This document shows positions 24,165 through 35,391 of a stretch of 64,000 bases of DNA, piece after piece. Both the position numbers and the translations under genes were made by a program. Under the pieces are notes generated by a model that was not told the DNA's origin, did not search any database, and was given only the letters and a program-made list of their open reading frames with translations. The DNA is taken from the NCBI RefSeq assembly GCF_030272615.1, contig NC_081407.1, positions 145,270,897-145,334,896 of the forward strand, read 5' to 3'. The first letter of the stretch is position 1, and each line of letters starts with the position of its first letter. Origin of the DNA: Cryptomeria japonica. Its lineage: Eukaryota; Streptophyta; Pinopsida; Cupressales; Cupressaceae.

Positions 24165-25145
24165 TGGCCCCCATAAGTACCTCTCTCGGACCACCCTGAC
24201 ATACTCTCCAGATCCTTTAGGCAATCCCTGCCTCCACCCAAACTGTCTCAACACCCGACCCAAAAGCTGTCTCTCCACATTGTAGGTTGTCCTACCAATG
24301 AGGAATCAAGTCATAAAAACATATGGCAACGCCTCCACATCATCCTCCCAAGGCTCACACTCAATGTAAGGCCTCCAGATCACTGTGTCCAGGTCATCTA
24401 GCGCCTGCCGCCACCACTCTAACTTCCCCAAGTGGGGCTGACTCATCATACCACCATACATATATACATATGGCTGATCCACTGCTCGAAATCTCAGACT
24501 AACTAGTCGGGTAATCGGTAAGTGCTCTCACACCCAAATATGCAGCAACGTGATCCCTACTCCCAAGGAGCCCCTCCCTCGGTATATTGCATCATGAAGC
24601 TTCTGATATAATTGTGATAGCACGCACGGTCCCAATGCAAACCGGGTCCCCTCTATCATCATCTGTTCGATCACCTAACCCCAACCAACGACCAGTCCAT
24701 GCGATCGTCGATCTGGACACAGTAATCCCCAACAATACCTGATAGCACTGCTGGTAACGACTCATACAACGCGACTATGTCCTCCCAGGCTATCGATCCA
24801 CCATCAATGTAGACATCCTCCTCAAAAAATCTCTGCATAGCTAGGGTCCCCCATGCTTGGTTATAGCTCACCAGCTCTCCTCGGATGGGAATGTGCAGGA
24901 TGCACCATACATCCTCCAGTGTAACTGTCATCTCTCTCTGCTCTAAGTGAAACATGCATATCTCACTATGCCACCGCTTTGCCAATGCTGTAATTAAATT
25001 GTGATTCATCCAAATCACAGGCATATGCATCACATCGTATAGGCCTGTCATTGCAATGCAATCCACCTCGACCTCTATCAACCGATCGCGCAACACTTGT
25101 GTGGCGGGATTCCTCTCGTACAACTGTAAGACGCGAAGATCCTCC
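24165..25145 (-). pseudogene. Antisense plant mobile domain (PMD) pseudogene inside element 1
   Basis: On the minus strand, opposite to gag-pol, the reading EDLRVLQLYERNP, then TALAKRWHSEICMFHLEQ, REMTVTLEDVWCILHIPI and, further on, WRQALDDLDTVIWRPY and FLIGRTTYNVERQLLG match the plant mobile domain (aminotransferase-like PMD of the MAIN/MAIL family). PMD is a plant domain known both in host nuclear proteins and in transposable elements. The first 150 codons are open. Stops near 24649, within the LHIWV*EHLP block, and in FMT*FLIG disable the rest. Antisense ORFs in the 3' part are a known trait of some Tat-lineage elements. Function here is unknown. Confidence 0.82.
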
Positions 25146-25418
25146 TACACAAGTGCATCAACCATCATCATCAGTTGTTTTGTTTCAAACTTTCTTAAGT
25201 TTCAACCTAGACTATCAACAGATACTTTGATCAAGTATATTCGGGTCTCAATGGTAAACAATCATGACACACTTAGACTTCAACAAGCATTTATCCTAAT
25301 GACCTAAGTCTCATTAGGGCTACTATGGTTCAAAACAACTATCACCTCATCTCTCCATCCATCCATCATTGGCATCCGGAGATTCTTGTTCAAACACACT
25401 AGGGCATCTATTTTCCTA

Positions 25419-25734
25419 CACAAAAGCGCTCAATCAACTAGGCACTAGCGCTCAAACAACAATAGTGCTCTATTGACTACCATAGCGCTACTTCATTTCA
25501 AGAGCGCTAATTAAACTACTTAATAGCGCTAATAATGCAAAAGCGTTATTCTAACTACACACAAACGCTACTTCGAAGCAAAAGCGCTTAATTGACCGAG
25601 CAATAGCGCTAAAAACCCAAAAGCGCTCAACAACTATACAATAGTGACACTATTGACAAAAGCGCTAAAATCACTACTCAATAGCGCTAATTTATTTAAC
25701 AAAAGCGTCAAAACAAAGTTGTAGCGCTATTGTC
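25419..25734 (+). repeat. 3' array of ACAAAAGCGCT/CAATAGCGCTA motifs (about 16 copies)
   Basis: About sixteen copies of a motif close to CAAWAGCGCTA recur every 15-25 bp, for example at 25419, 25444, 25481, 25521, 25575 and 25658. Most have the flank ACAAAA or CAAT before AGCGCT. This is the reverse complement of the AGCGCTTTTGT flank that dominates the 5' leader array of the same element. Confidence 0.82.
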
Positions 25735-26277
25735 TCGACTCAACTTGGACCTAACTAAAAACATATAAAAAATGCACAAAAATAAAAAATTCAAATTCAC
25801 ATACTGCTGGTCCGTAGTCGTCTGGCCGCTGGAATCGACGGACGCGCTCTAATCGATGCTCTGCTATGGGAACCGACATCCTGACTGTTGCTTGCTCTTC
25901 CAAAAAGTCACAACCAGAGTTCAGATTTCACTATGGTCGTGAATACAAATGAGCTTATTTTCACCCCTTTCTCCCCATATAAACCCTTCGTCGTAATACT
26001 AATTTTCCCTACTCACCGCCGTGGTCCCCATAAACTTCCCGAGCCTCCCATTTCTTCATTTTTTCTTTGATTTCTTCTATTTTTCACTAGTATTGTTAAA
26101 ATCTTCTCTTCTACCACCATGCGAATTTTTATTCTTTTTCGAGAGATCGCCCGATTTTTTGAAATTTTTCGGCCCATCTCTTGAGGGGGCATACCACCCA
26201 CTAAATTAAAAATTTTATGAGGCATTTCTTCACACTTTTTTTTTTCTTTGAAACGACGCGATAAACCACATCGTCTC
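25735..26277 (+). other. Element 1 end of 3' untranslated region
   Basis: No gene is seen. The region is T-rich toward its end (poly-T near 26235-26246) and leads directly into the polypurine tract. Confidence 0.6.
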
Positions 26278-26290
26278 AAAGAGGGGCAAA
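26278..26290 (+). other. Element 1 polypurine tract
   Basis: AAAGAGGGGCAAA directly precedes the 3' LTR start TGTAG. It fixes element orientation as + and has the same general form as the tracts of elements 2 and 3. Confidence 0.88.
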
Positions 26291-27699
26291 TGTAGTCACA
26301 TAAATTTGTCCATTTTAATTAAATGAATATTTAGTATTTATTTGATTAAAAATTCACTAGCCATCAGTTAATTAAATTAGCATTTAATTAATTTATCCTC
26401 AAATATTCTCTTATTAATTAAATAAATTATTCAATTTATTTTAATTAATTCATTAAACCAAAATTCATAGCCAATTAAATGAATAAATCTTATTTATTCA
26501 ATTTAATCCCCTTTCCTCTTTTAAATAAATTAAATAAAATATTTATTTAAATCATTATTCTCCCCCCAACTTGCATTTTCCTACAAATGCAAGTTGCAAC
26601 CACACGTTGAAATAAATTTATTTTATTTTAATTAAAATCATATTTTCCCTCACCCACCAACTCCTAAAACCCATCTAGATTCTTCTAAACCCTTTCTAAT
26701 TAACCTAATCCATCCCCTAATTATTGTCACATTCCTAAGCAACTTGGAGTCACTTCTCAAAGACTTCAAAGTCTTTGAAAAGCATTAAATGCTTTGTGTG
26801 TTCAACAATTTAACCTCTAAAAGTCTTCCAAACCACTTATGGCTCTTACATGACCATTTATGGTTAACCCCTAACTCAACCCTCATGTGACTCGTATGTC
26901 TCCTCAAGCATTTATTGCTTTGACCATGGTTATCCCTTTTACCCTTGCACGAGAGTTTATCCATTAGATAAAAGTTTTATTCTTTGAATAAAGAATTTAT
27001 TCACTCAACCCAACCTTGACCTTGACTCCCAAGTTAACTCTCAGGTCATGTCAAGCATTTAATGCTTATTCCCTCTCCTCTCAACCCCTCTCATGTTGAC
27101 ACTTGTCATCCTAGGATTGGTTTGAAAGCCCTCACATGGATTGGATATCATTCAATCCTGACACTTGTTGAGATTACTCAATCTCAACCATCCATTGCTC
27201 CATTTTTTCCTATAAATAGAGCCCATTTCTTCATAATCCAAATCCTGAAAACTTGTATGCATCTAATCTATAGGCATTTCTAGATAGCATTTAGCATCAT
27301 ATTCACTCTTTTGGTTTAAAATCAAATAGTTAATTAGATAAATCTCTTATTCCAATTTTTATTCACACTTGCATAACATAAGTTATAATCATCTACAATC
27401 TTGAATCTTCATAAGCATCCATAGTGTAAAAAGCTGCTGAGAGCTACACTAATTTGGAACTTGGAGAGGAGAGGAATAAGAGAGAACGAGCTAAGAGTAT
27501 GGTAGAAGGTATTTGAAGATGTCTTCTTGCATTTACATTCATAGTTAAATGTTTTACTTTGTTTTTAGTGTCTCTTTTGGTATGCCTGCTTAGACTAGTT
27601 TTTGGTTGATTAACACTACCGTTTGCCTTTGTTTCTTTGTTTTTGTGTGTTATACGACCACAGGTTTTAGTCTAACCTTGTCCATTTTGCAGAGCATCA
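26291..27699 (+). repeat. Element 1 3' LTR
   Basis: This 1409-bp repeat is collinear with 1291-2720, begins TGTAGTCACATAAAT and ends GAGCATCA. It keeps the TATAAATA promoter at 27211-27218. Scattered substitutions and a few short indels relative to the 5' LTR suggest an insertion clearly older than element 2. Confidence 0.93.
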
Positions 27700-27704
27700 A
27701 TATA
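27700..27704. repeat. Target-site duplication of element 1, right
   Basis: ATATA follows the 3' LTR and equals 1286-1290. Confidence 0.7.
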
Positions 27705-28297
27705 TATAAATAGTATATGTCAATTTATTTTTTTAATTTTTGTGAGAGTAGCATTTTTTATAATTGTGAATCACATAAAATTTTATTATTAGATTTTTTT
27801 AGGAAGAGATCTCATCTCCATTTTATTATTATTATAGCTTTATTAAGATATTATTGTAATGAGCTTTTATTTAATTAATTAGTACTAATTAGATTTTAAA
27901 CAAATTAGGAGTTCATTTTTTGTCTATTTGGATCATCATAAAATTTATCTATTAAGGATTTGATTTGCTACTTAGATTGTAAACTTTATAAATCGAAAAT
28001 ACAAAATGGTCCAAGCTCTGCACATCTCTCGCCTTTCATGATTATCATTCTAATGGAACTTTATGATACATGTGAATAAAATAGGATTTTACATGACTGC
28101 TAAATTAGGTAAGAAAACATACCTTTCATGTCCAGTTTAATAATTCAATTTTAAATTGATATGAACTTAGATGATTAATTGAGAATGAAATTGAATAATT
28201 GACAAAAGAATATATATTAAAATTGATTAAATTTGACTGGATTTATTTGACTTTAATGTAATGTCAATCTTGATTATTTTGAGGTCAACAAAGATTT
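27705..28297. other. AT-rich intergenic DNA
   Basis: No gene is seen. 27850-27990 is the right copy of the host duplication described for 1012-1150. Confidence 0.7.
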
Positions 28298-28597
28298 AGA
28301 ATCTCTCTCTCTCTCTCTCTCTTTCTCTCAGTATCTTTCACTAATTCTATCTCCCTGTTTCTCCCTACCCATCTATATATTTCCATATATCTCTCTATCT
28401 ATATCTCTCTCCCTCCCTCTCTATATATTGAGCTATCGGTCCCTCTCTTTCTCTCTACCTATCTACCTTCCTCTATCCCCCTGTTCTATCTCCCCCTCTA
28501 GCTATTTGTCTCCCTCTTCCTCCTCTTATCTATGTTTTTCTCCATTCCTCTCTCCATTTGTCTCTATCTCTCTGTCCCTCACATGCTCCCTATCCAA

Positions 28598-28677
<80 letters not shown>

Positions 28678-29010
28678 TTCTACAAGTCTCTCCCTTTCTC
28701 TTCCTGTATATAAATCTCTCTTTCTCTTCCCATTTATCTCTATCTCTACTTCTCTTTGTTTTTCTATCTCTTTATCATTCTCTTACTCTCCCCCTCTATA
28801 TCTCCTTGTATTTATATCTCTCTTTCACTTTATCTCGCCACCTATATATATCTCCCTATCTCACCTCTTATATCTCTCTCTATCTCTCCTTCTCTATCTC
28901 CCTATATATGTATATCTTTATCTTCCCCTTTACATCTCTATACCTCTCTAGATCTATCTCTCTCCCTCTTCTTCTCTTACTCTATCTTCATCTTTACAGA
29001 TCTTCATCTC
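28298..29010 (+). repeat. CT-rich tract with (CTAT)20 microsatellite
   Basis: Over 700 bp is dominated by TCTC, CTCC and TATCTC units. A perfect CTAT tetranucleotide run lies at 28598-28677 (80 bp, 20 units). The long open frames translating it (Ser/Leu/Tyr/Ile-only) are composition artefacts and are not called as genes. Confidence 0.95.
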
Positions 29011-29326
29011 TAAATGGATCTTGATTGTCTTCTTGATATATAGGTTTTGTTTTAGTTGTGTATAGATCCCTGTAAGTGTATGTATAGTTGATTTGAAGCT
29101 ATCACTTCTACATTAATACCTTTTTTGTACAAAAAACATCATTTTCCAAAGTTGCCTACCAATTGACCTCATGTACTGCACAAATGTATGTGAAAAATAA
29201 ACTTATTTTTTTCCTAACTGATCTTTCACAAATGTTTGGAGTACCTATTGCATGCACCAAAGTGTGATTGCTAGCATAACTATCAATTAAAATAATTCAT
29301 ATTTGTTTAAGTTACAACTTTGTTTC
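29011..29326. other. Intergenic DNA
   Basis: Nothing recognisable lies between the CT tract and element 3. Confidence 0.6.
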
Positions 29327-29331
29327 ATTCA

Positions 29332-30685
29332 TGTAGTGTCGTAATTTGTACACCCTTGCTAGGGTGGTACAATTCACACTTAGGTTAGCACCTACCTTAG
29401 TATGTGTCTTGTATCTTGCATTTCTAATTTCCCTTTAAGCATTTAATTAATTAATTTAATTAAATTTAAATTCATGTTTCATCACTTTACATGTTATAAA
29501 GTTGGGCCCTTTACCCTAAGCGTGCCCCTTTTCATTTTATTCCTTCAATAAATCATTTAATCATAAACCCTAATTATGTCCTATTTCAACCTTTAAGGCC
29601 CAATTTCGCATATCAAAACACCTCGAAATTAGCTGTACTTTGGGATTTACTCTAATATCATCATATCTAACGCTCCTAAAAATTTGGTGAAAACTTGGTC
29701 GGATTGTGGCAGGAGTGTACATGGTCCTCGACTTTTTCCCTAAAATTTCAGGAGCATAATTCTATGATATTATAACGCTTAACCCCAAAAGATTGGTGGG
29801 AAATTCAATTCCTAGGTTGGCCTAAAGACATAATCAAGTCAAAATTAAGATCTAGGGTTTCACACTTAAGAGCTCTCTTTCTTCATTTGAAAGGGTCTTC
29901 TTTTAAGAATCTAAGAGTAGGTTTTTGGAGCATAAAGAGCCTTCTTTGCAGCAAAAGAGTAGATCTTTGAAGTCTTGAACAATATTCAATGATATTTCAT
30001 CAAGCATTCATCATCAATTAGGAGCCTTGAAAACATTGAAGAGTAATAGGAGATCTAGCAACAATATCTCTCCCTTGGGGATTGTTGCAGGTCCAGAAAC
30101 AAGCATCCGGAAGCAGTTTCAGATCAAGAAAAGGCACTGGAACCACCAAGAAGTCTCAAATTTATAGAAAATTGTCAAGGACAGGGGCGTGGCACCCTAA
30201 TCCTACCTAGGATAGAGGCATGGCACCTTGGTCCCCCTCAAAATCAGTCATTTTCAATAGCTTTCAGCTTCAGGACCTTCAGATTCCATCTCTCCAGTTA
30301 CAACTCTCTGTCAGATTCTCAGGGACAGTGGCGTGGTACCCTAGTCTTGGTCAGTTTGGATCAGTTTGTAACATCAGGTACACATCCAAAATCCTCCCCC
30401 TTTCATGCTTTTAGCATCTCAGTTTTAGATCTGCAAGTTTGTGTAATTTCAAGTTCATTTGTGCTTTATTCTTTATCTCCTAGTCTAGTTGATCATTCAA
30501 ACCCTAGATTTTCTCATCATTTGTACCAAGAGGAATAGAAACATTAAGAGATAGTCCTTGGCTCTCTCTTTCTCACAAGAAGTATCCAAAGTGATCTATC
30601 TCCCTAGGCTCTTTCGTATTCCCAATGTGTTGGCAAAAGTGGGATTAGGTCCTAGTCACCCGGTCTCGCTTTTCCCGCCTCCACA
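29332..30685 (+). repeat. Element 3 5' LTR
   Basis: A 1354-bp repeat starts TGTAGTGTCGTAATTTG and ends GCCTCCACA. It matches 35392-36738. It contains three hairpin-like motifs of the form GGACAGGGGCGTGGCACCC...GTCC around 30180-30350. Confidence 0.93.
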
Positions 30686-30688
30686 TTT

Positions 30689-30706
30689 TGGTGAGCTTGA
30701 CGTGAA
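30689..30706 (+). other. Element 3 primer binding site
   Basis: TGGTGAGCTTGACGTGAA lies three bases after the LTR. It differs at three positions (transitions) from the site shared by elements 1 and 2, consistent with decay of the same tRNA match. Confidence 0.75.
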
Positions 30707-31029
30707 TCCAATCTTCTTTAATTCTGATTTATGTTCTTAGATTTGAGTGTTTTTTCTATTTCAAATTCAAATTTACATTTACAAGTTTCAATTCCTTGCA
30801 AATTTTAAAAATTTAGAGGTTAATTTTGTTAAAACCCTGATTTTTCAATTCAAAATTGAACTTGTGGATAGCTTAATTTGGATCATTAATTTCATGATCT
30901 GATTTAGGAACACATTTCATTCATAAAAATTATTTTCTAAATCAACATTTAGAGTGCTTGAATTGGTTAAAATTGAACATTTCCTTCTATTTTGCATATG
31001 TTATCATTTGAAAGAGGATTTTTTTTGTC

Positions 31030-32841
31030 ATGATGCATTCATTTCCTAAATGTGATAATGGGTTAGCTTCCCTTGTTTCAATTTTCCCCTCTCTTAAAGA
31101 ACCTCTTCATATCTATGACAACATTTTAGTGCCTAAAAGATTTTTTACCAACCCCTTCAAAACTCTCCCATGCTCTGAGGATGAAGATTTGAAGAGCGAT
31201 CTTGACAATTCTCCTAAAATGTGCCCTTCCCATCTAGCTATCCTAGAGGAAGAGGATGATATCATAAAAACTTTTCTTAATGTTACTTTACCTTCTTTAA
31301 ATTATGCCTCTCTAAGTGAAAAGGTATTGATGGACATTGACTTGTCATCTCCTAAATTTGGTCTTACCAATGGGGGCATGTTAGTACAACAAGAGGTTAG
31401 GAGCATTCCTTTCAAAGATCTATTTCCTAAGCATGAATCTTTGGAGAAAGATTTTCATCTCCCTCCTAAAGAATACTCCCCTCATTAGGACCATTTTGTG
31501 AAATAATATGGTATTGTCTCTACTTTTCCTAGTGATGGCATTTCCTCTTTTGGTTCCAACAAAATTCCCACTAGAGATGATGCATTGATGAGAAAAACTT
31601 GCCCTTCTCCTAAAGCTTGTCTTATCCCTAAAGATGCCTTAGAGGAAGAAGATGAAACCATAATAAATTTCCTTAATTCTCTCTCCCATAAAGATCCTAT
31701 TGAAGACATTTTGAGGAAAGAGGATGATTTAGACGCATGTAATGATGTTCTCCCTCCTAAGGATGAAGAATTAATAAACAATGTTATCCCTTCTCCTAAA
31801 ATTGGCAATAACAATCAGGACATCTTTGTGCAAGATATTTCTTTCAATGATCTCACTATTTAGGATGAACCATTAGAAGAAGGTGTTGATTATTCTCTAC
31901 CACATGAGGGAACCCTATCCAAAGGGGATGAAATCATGATTGATAACTCTCTTGATATCATCTCACCTTCCATGAATCTCAATCATTCTCCCTCTAAAAA
32001 TAAAGCATCTCCCTCTCCTCAACTAGGTTCTACTCATAAGGATACCCTAGTTCAAGGTAAGATCATTGACATCTCTGTCAAAGATCTCCCTGTCAAAGGT
32101 GAGACTTTAGAGAGTAATGTTGATCCTTCTCCTAGAGAGTTTATTCCCTATGTAGATCCTTTGATGATAGAGGATGATATGACCTTTCCTACTAATAATT
32201 TTCCTCCTAAAACATCAATGCTTACTTATAGTCTATCTCCTAAAATTGATCCTATGCATGATAACATTTTAGTGCAAGAAGAGACTATCAACAATTCTTC
32301 CAACAATCTTGTTCATTCTTCTTCTAAGGACTCCTTTGATACTCCTAAACCATCTTCAATCAATTTGATACATGTGAATGAAACACCTAATAAACCCCTC
32401 TTCACAGTTCAAGGTGCTTGTCCTTCTCACAATTCCCAACGTAAGCCTATCTTAGTGGTTCAAGGTGGTTATGTCGATGATTCTTTTTGTACTCCTAAGA
32501 AACCTGTTATTACTGTGCAAAGATGCTATCCTACTAAGATCCCTTATGAGTATGCTAAGAAAATCACTAGAGAGAGTTATCATATGGTTGTTCATACCTA
32601 CAACACAAGAAACAATAGGCAACCTAATCCTCCTCCAGTTATCCCAACTTCTCTTCCTGATCCTCAACCTATTCTTCCTCAAGCACCTCATATATCAACC
32701 CTTAGTAAGGAGTATGATCTCATTGAACAACTTAAAGCTACTCCTGCCAAGATTTCTATTTGGGATTTGGTTCAAACTTCACCTGCTTATCATGGGATGT
32801 TACAAGACACTTTGAAAACCTTAGATGTCCACCTGCAGTGA
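31030..32841 (+). pseudogene. Element 3 repeat-bearing ORF (broken by two stops)
   Basis: An acidic protein of about 600 codons starts MMHSFPKCDNGLASL and is interrupted by stops at about 31486 and 31861. It is built from imperfect repeats of two alternating types: one with SPK..(about 8)..ILVQEE or DxLVQ (units near 31090, 31350, 31790, 32010, 32240) and one with SPK.C...LEEEDD.I..FLN (near 31210 and 31600). The C-terminal part YDLIEQLKATPAKISIWDLV is the gag-end/pre-protease motif of this lineage. No gag core is recognisable. The role of the repeats is unknown. It runs directly into the protease-like region in another frame. Confidence 0.65.
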
Positions 32842-33320
32842 CACATAATAATATGGCTTCTTTTATTGATCCTACAAACCAACCTAAAGCTCAAATTGTA
32901 TTCACACAAGATGAGTTACCTTCTCGTGAAATCCAACATCAATATGATCCTCTTATGATTGTGGTTATTATCCATGATAGTGCTATAAAACGAACCCTAG
33001 TTGTGGACAATGGATCTGGCCTTAATGTTTTTGGTGTAGACTTATTAGATAAGATTAAAGTGGATTGTTCTCTCATTGAACTTGCTTCTCTTACTATTTG
33101 AGGCTTTGATAATGTTGCTAAGCAATGTCTATGTGTTATAACCTTTCCTGTTAGGGTAGGCCCTATTGTGTTACCTACACCTATTCATGTTATGCCTGGT
33201 AATTTGACATATAACCTTCTATTAGGGAGACTTTGGATTCGTAGCATGCAAATTGTCCCCTCAACTTTGCATAGGCAAGTCACGTTCATTTATAATAATA
33301 TGACACATACCTTATTAGTT
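32842..33320 (+). pseudogene. Element 3 aspartic protease-like region
   Basis: The active-site loop reads TLVVDNGSGLNVFGVDLL, with DNG instead of DT/SG as in element 1. After a stop at about 33100 the flap and C-terminal part continue with TYNLLLGRLWIRSMQIVPST. The frame shifts relative to the repeat ORF near 32840. Confidence 0.78.
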
Positions 33321-33426
33321 GATACCAAGCTTCAAGAATCATTAAAACCTAGATCTTCTTGTTCAACTACTTCCCATTCTTCTCCTAATCCTGCTACTTA
33401 TTCAAATACATCTATTTCCTTTAATA

Positions 33427-34272
33427 ATGTTGTTCCTTCCAGTACTCTTGATTCTTTTACTCAAATCGGAATCTCCCCCCAAGGATATCTTTTCTCCCAA
33501 AGGAGTGCTCTCAAATGATGATTGGGGATCTCTAGACTTTAACCCTAGTTTTGTAGGAGAGAATAGAGTATCTTGTAAAGGATCTAAGTCTGAGAAGGAG
33601 ATATCTAAGGAGAAACCTAAAGAGCAACCCACTTTGTCTAAACAACTAAGTAACCACTTTGTGGTTACTTCTAATTCAAATAATTCTTTGAATCCTTCCT
33701 CTAATTCATATAGCACTAAGACCTATGATGCATCATCATCTCAATCCGATTTGGCATCTCTTTATGGTCTTGGTTTTCACATTTTAGCTAAGAGTCACTA
33801 TGATGGCAATGGTTGTGGCACAAATGAACAAGGAATTAAAGTTCCTTTAGAACATAATACACGTGAAGCTTCATTTGGACTTGGATATAATCCTTCTAAG
33901 CCCACCAAAGAATATAAAAGACCACCTCTCATTGTGAATGCTATATTTAGTAGTGATGGTGACCTCACCTCAATTAAATCATCTTCTACTTCTTTCAACA
34001 CTCATCCCCCTCATGAGGAAATCTTGGTGATGAACAAATCTCTTTATGAATCTCCTCAAGAGATTTCTAATCCCACTTATGAGGCTTTATCTTCTACTCA
34101 TTCTAAAATCCCTTTTTCTAGGAATAAGGCTCTAATGAATTACACTTATCCCTCTCCTAAGATCTCTTGTGTGCAAGAAAAGTATGACTTAGTGGCCTAT
34201 TCTTCTCCTACAAACTTCTCTCTTTCTAAAGACCTATTAACATTCATCATCTTATACATTTTTTTAATATGA
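33427..34272 (+). pseudogene. Element 3 Ser-rich ORF with G-patch-like stretch
   Basis: An open 281-codon frame is mostly Ser/Asn/Pro-rich low complexity. In the middle (about 33745-33900) LYGLGFHILAKSHYDGNGCG, GIKVPLEH and FGLGYNPSK reproduce the glycine spacing of the G-patch of element 1 in the same order after the protease. It ends ILYIFLI. Nothing like RT follows. The start shown is simply the first Met of the frame and is uncertain. Confidence 0.6.
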
Positions 34273-35376
34273 CTTATAGTAGATCATTTAACATGTCATA
34301 TTCAAATACCTTATTCAATCTATCATGTCTTTAAATAACATTAATGGCTATTATGTTTCTCATCATTATGTGACATTGGTAGCTCACTTACTAGGGGCTC
34401 ATTGTCATTCATGATGGTACAATTTCACGTGCAATCATACTTTTTTGAAGCAAAATAATAGCCTATTTCTATCTCATCTCTTCTCCCTATATATGGTGGG
34501 GGGGGGGGGGGGAAGAATGATTTCAAACATCTCTCCTTCTCAAGATTAAAATTTCCCCTTTGTGAAGTAGTGTCTTCTATAAGGATTTCTTATTGATGGT
34601 AGAGGTGTTTTCATATTTGAATTCCTTTGAGCTCATATTGGAACAAGCATCCCTAATGGGGATCTTAAGTACATATCCTTAATTGGGACCTCCTCCTTGG
34701 TGTTGGAAGTCTTTGATCATTCATCAATTTCTTTTCTTCATTGAGTAGTATCTTTTATAATAAACCTTTCTATTTTGTGCACGTGCATATCCCTGATGAG
34801 GATCTCTTGCCTTATTTTAGAAGAGTGTTGCTATAAATAATCTCTCTTTGATGTCATTTCAATCCTCCATTGTTTTCCAATTTCCTTTATGGAGTTGCAT
34901 TTTTGGATTATATCTCTTGCATTTGTTTCCATTTATATCTTTTATCTTGTGTTAGAGAGCTCTCAAATTCTCACACTCTTTGTTGTGTTGGAATTGAGTC
35001 TTAGTTCTCTTTCTTACCAAATGATTCTCCATTAGTTTTTGATCTTGTATCAAATCTCCTTGTGAGCATTTGTCATCAATCTTCTTTCACAATTCGATGT
35101 GGTAAACATGATACCCTATTTCAACTCACTAAAATTAGCAAGCCGAAACAGAGGGGGGCATATAGCTACCCTCAAATTTTCATCACCTTCCTTAGTAAGC
35201 ATTTAGGTGATTTTGTGATTTTATCTAACATGTGTTTTTGTAGGGTGCGGATCCTAACTGTGTACTGCAGATATCGCTGGGGACTTCATCCGACAACTTG
35301 TGGATATATCATTTTTCATGAATGTTTACTTTTCTTTACTTTAGCTTTCATATGCATTTAGTGTCATATGACCGCT
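34273..35376 (+). other. Element 3 3' untranslated region
   Basis: No gene is seen. A 15-base G homopolymer lies at 34498-34512. Short Leu/Phe-rich open stretches are not supported. Confidence 0.6.
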
Positions 35377-35391
35377 AAAGTGGGGGCTAAA
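35377..35391 (+). other. Element 3 polypurine tract
   Basis: AAAGTGGGGGCTAAA directly precedes the LTR start TGTAG and is identical to the tract of element 2. Confidence 0.92.

Larger units (their letters stand above)
1291..27699 (+). mobile_element. Element 1: 26.4-kb Tat/Ogre-type Ty3/Gypsy LTR retrotransposon, nested-inserted and decayed
   Basis: Two LTRs (1291-2720, 26291-27699) enclose a primer binding site at 2723, gag, protease-like, G-patch, reverse transcriptase, RNase H, a second RNase H and integrase in that order on the + strand, and end at a polypurine tract at 26278. The second (archaeal-type) RNase H between RNase H and integrase is the hallmark of the Tat/Ogre lineage. Element 2 (7.8 kb) is inserted antisense at 13703-21458, so the element itself is about 18.6 kb. 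Many in-frame stops and several frameshifts make every domain non-functional as it stands. LTR divergence by eye is a few percent. The 3' part carries an antisense PMD pseudogene. Confidence 0.92.

Noticed and set aside
28428-29024. Long open frames of Ser/Leu/Tyr/Ile in the CT-rich tract
   Set aside because: They translate simple CT and CTAT repeats in all three frames and have no domain.
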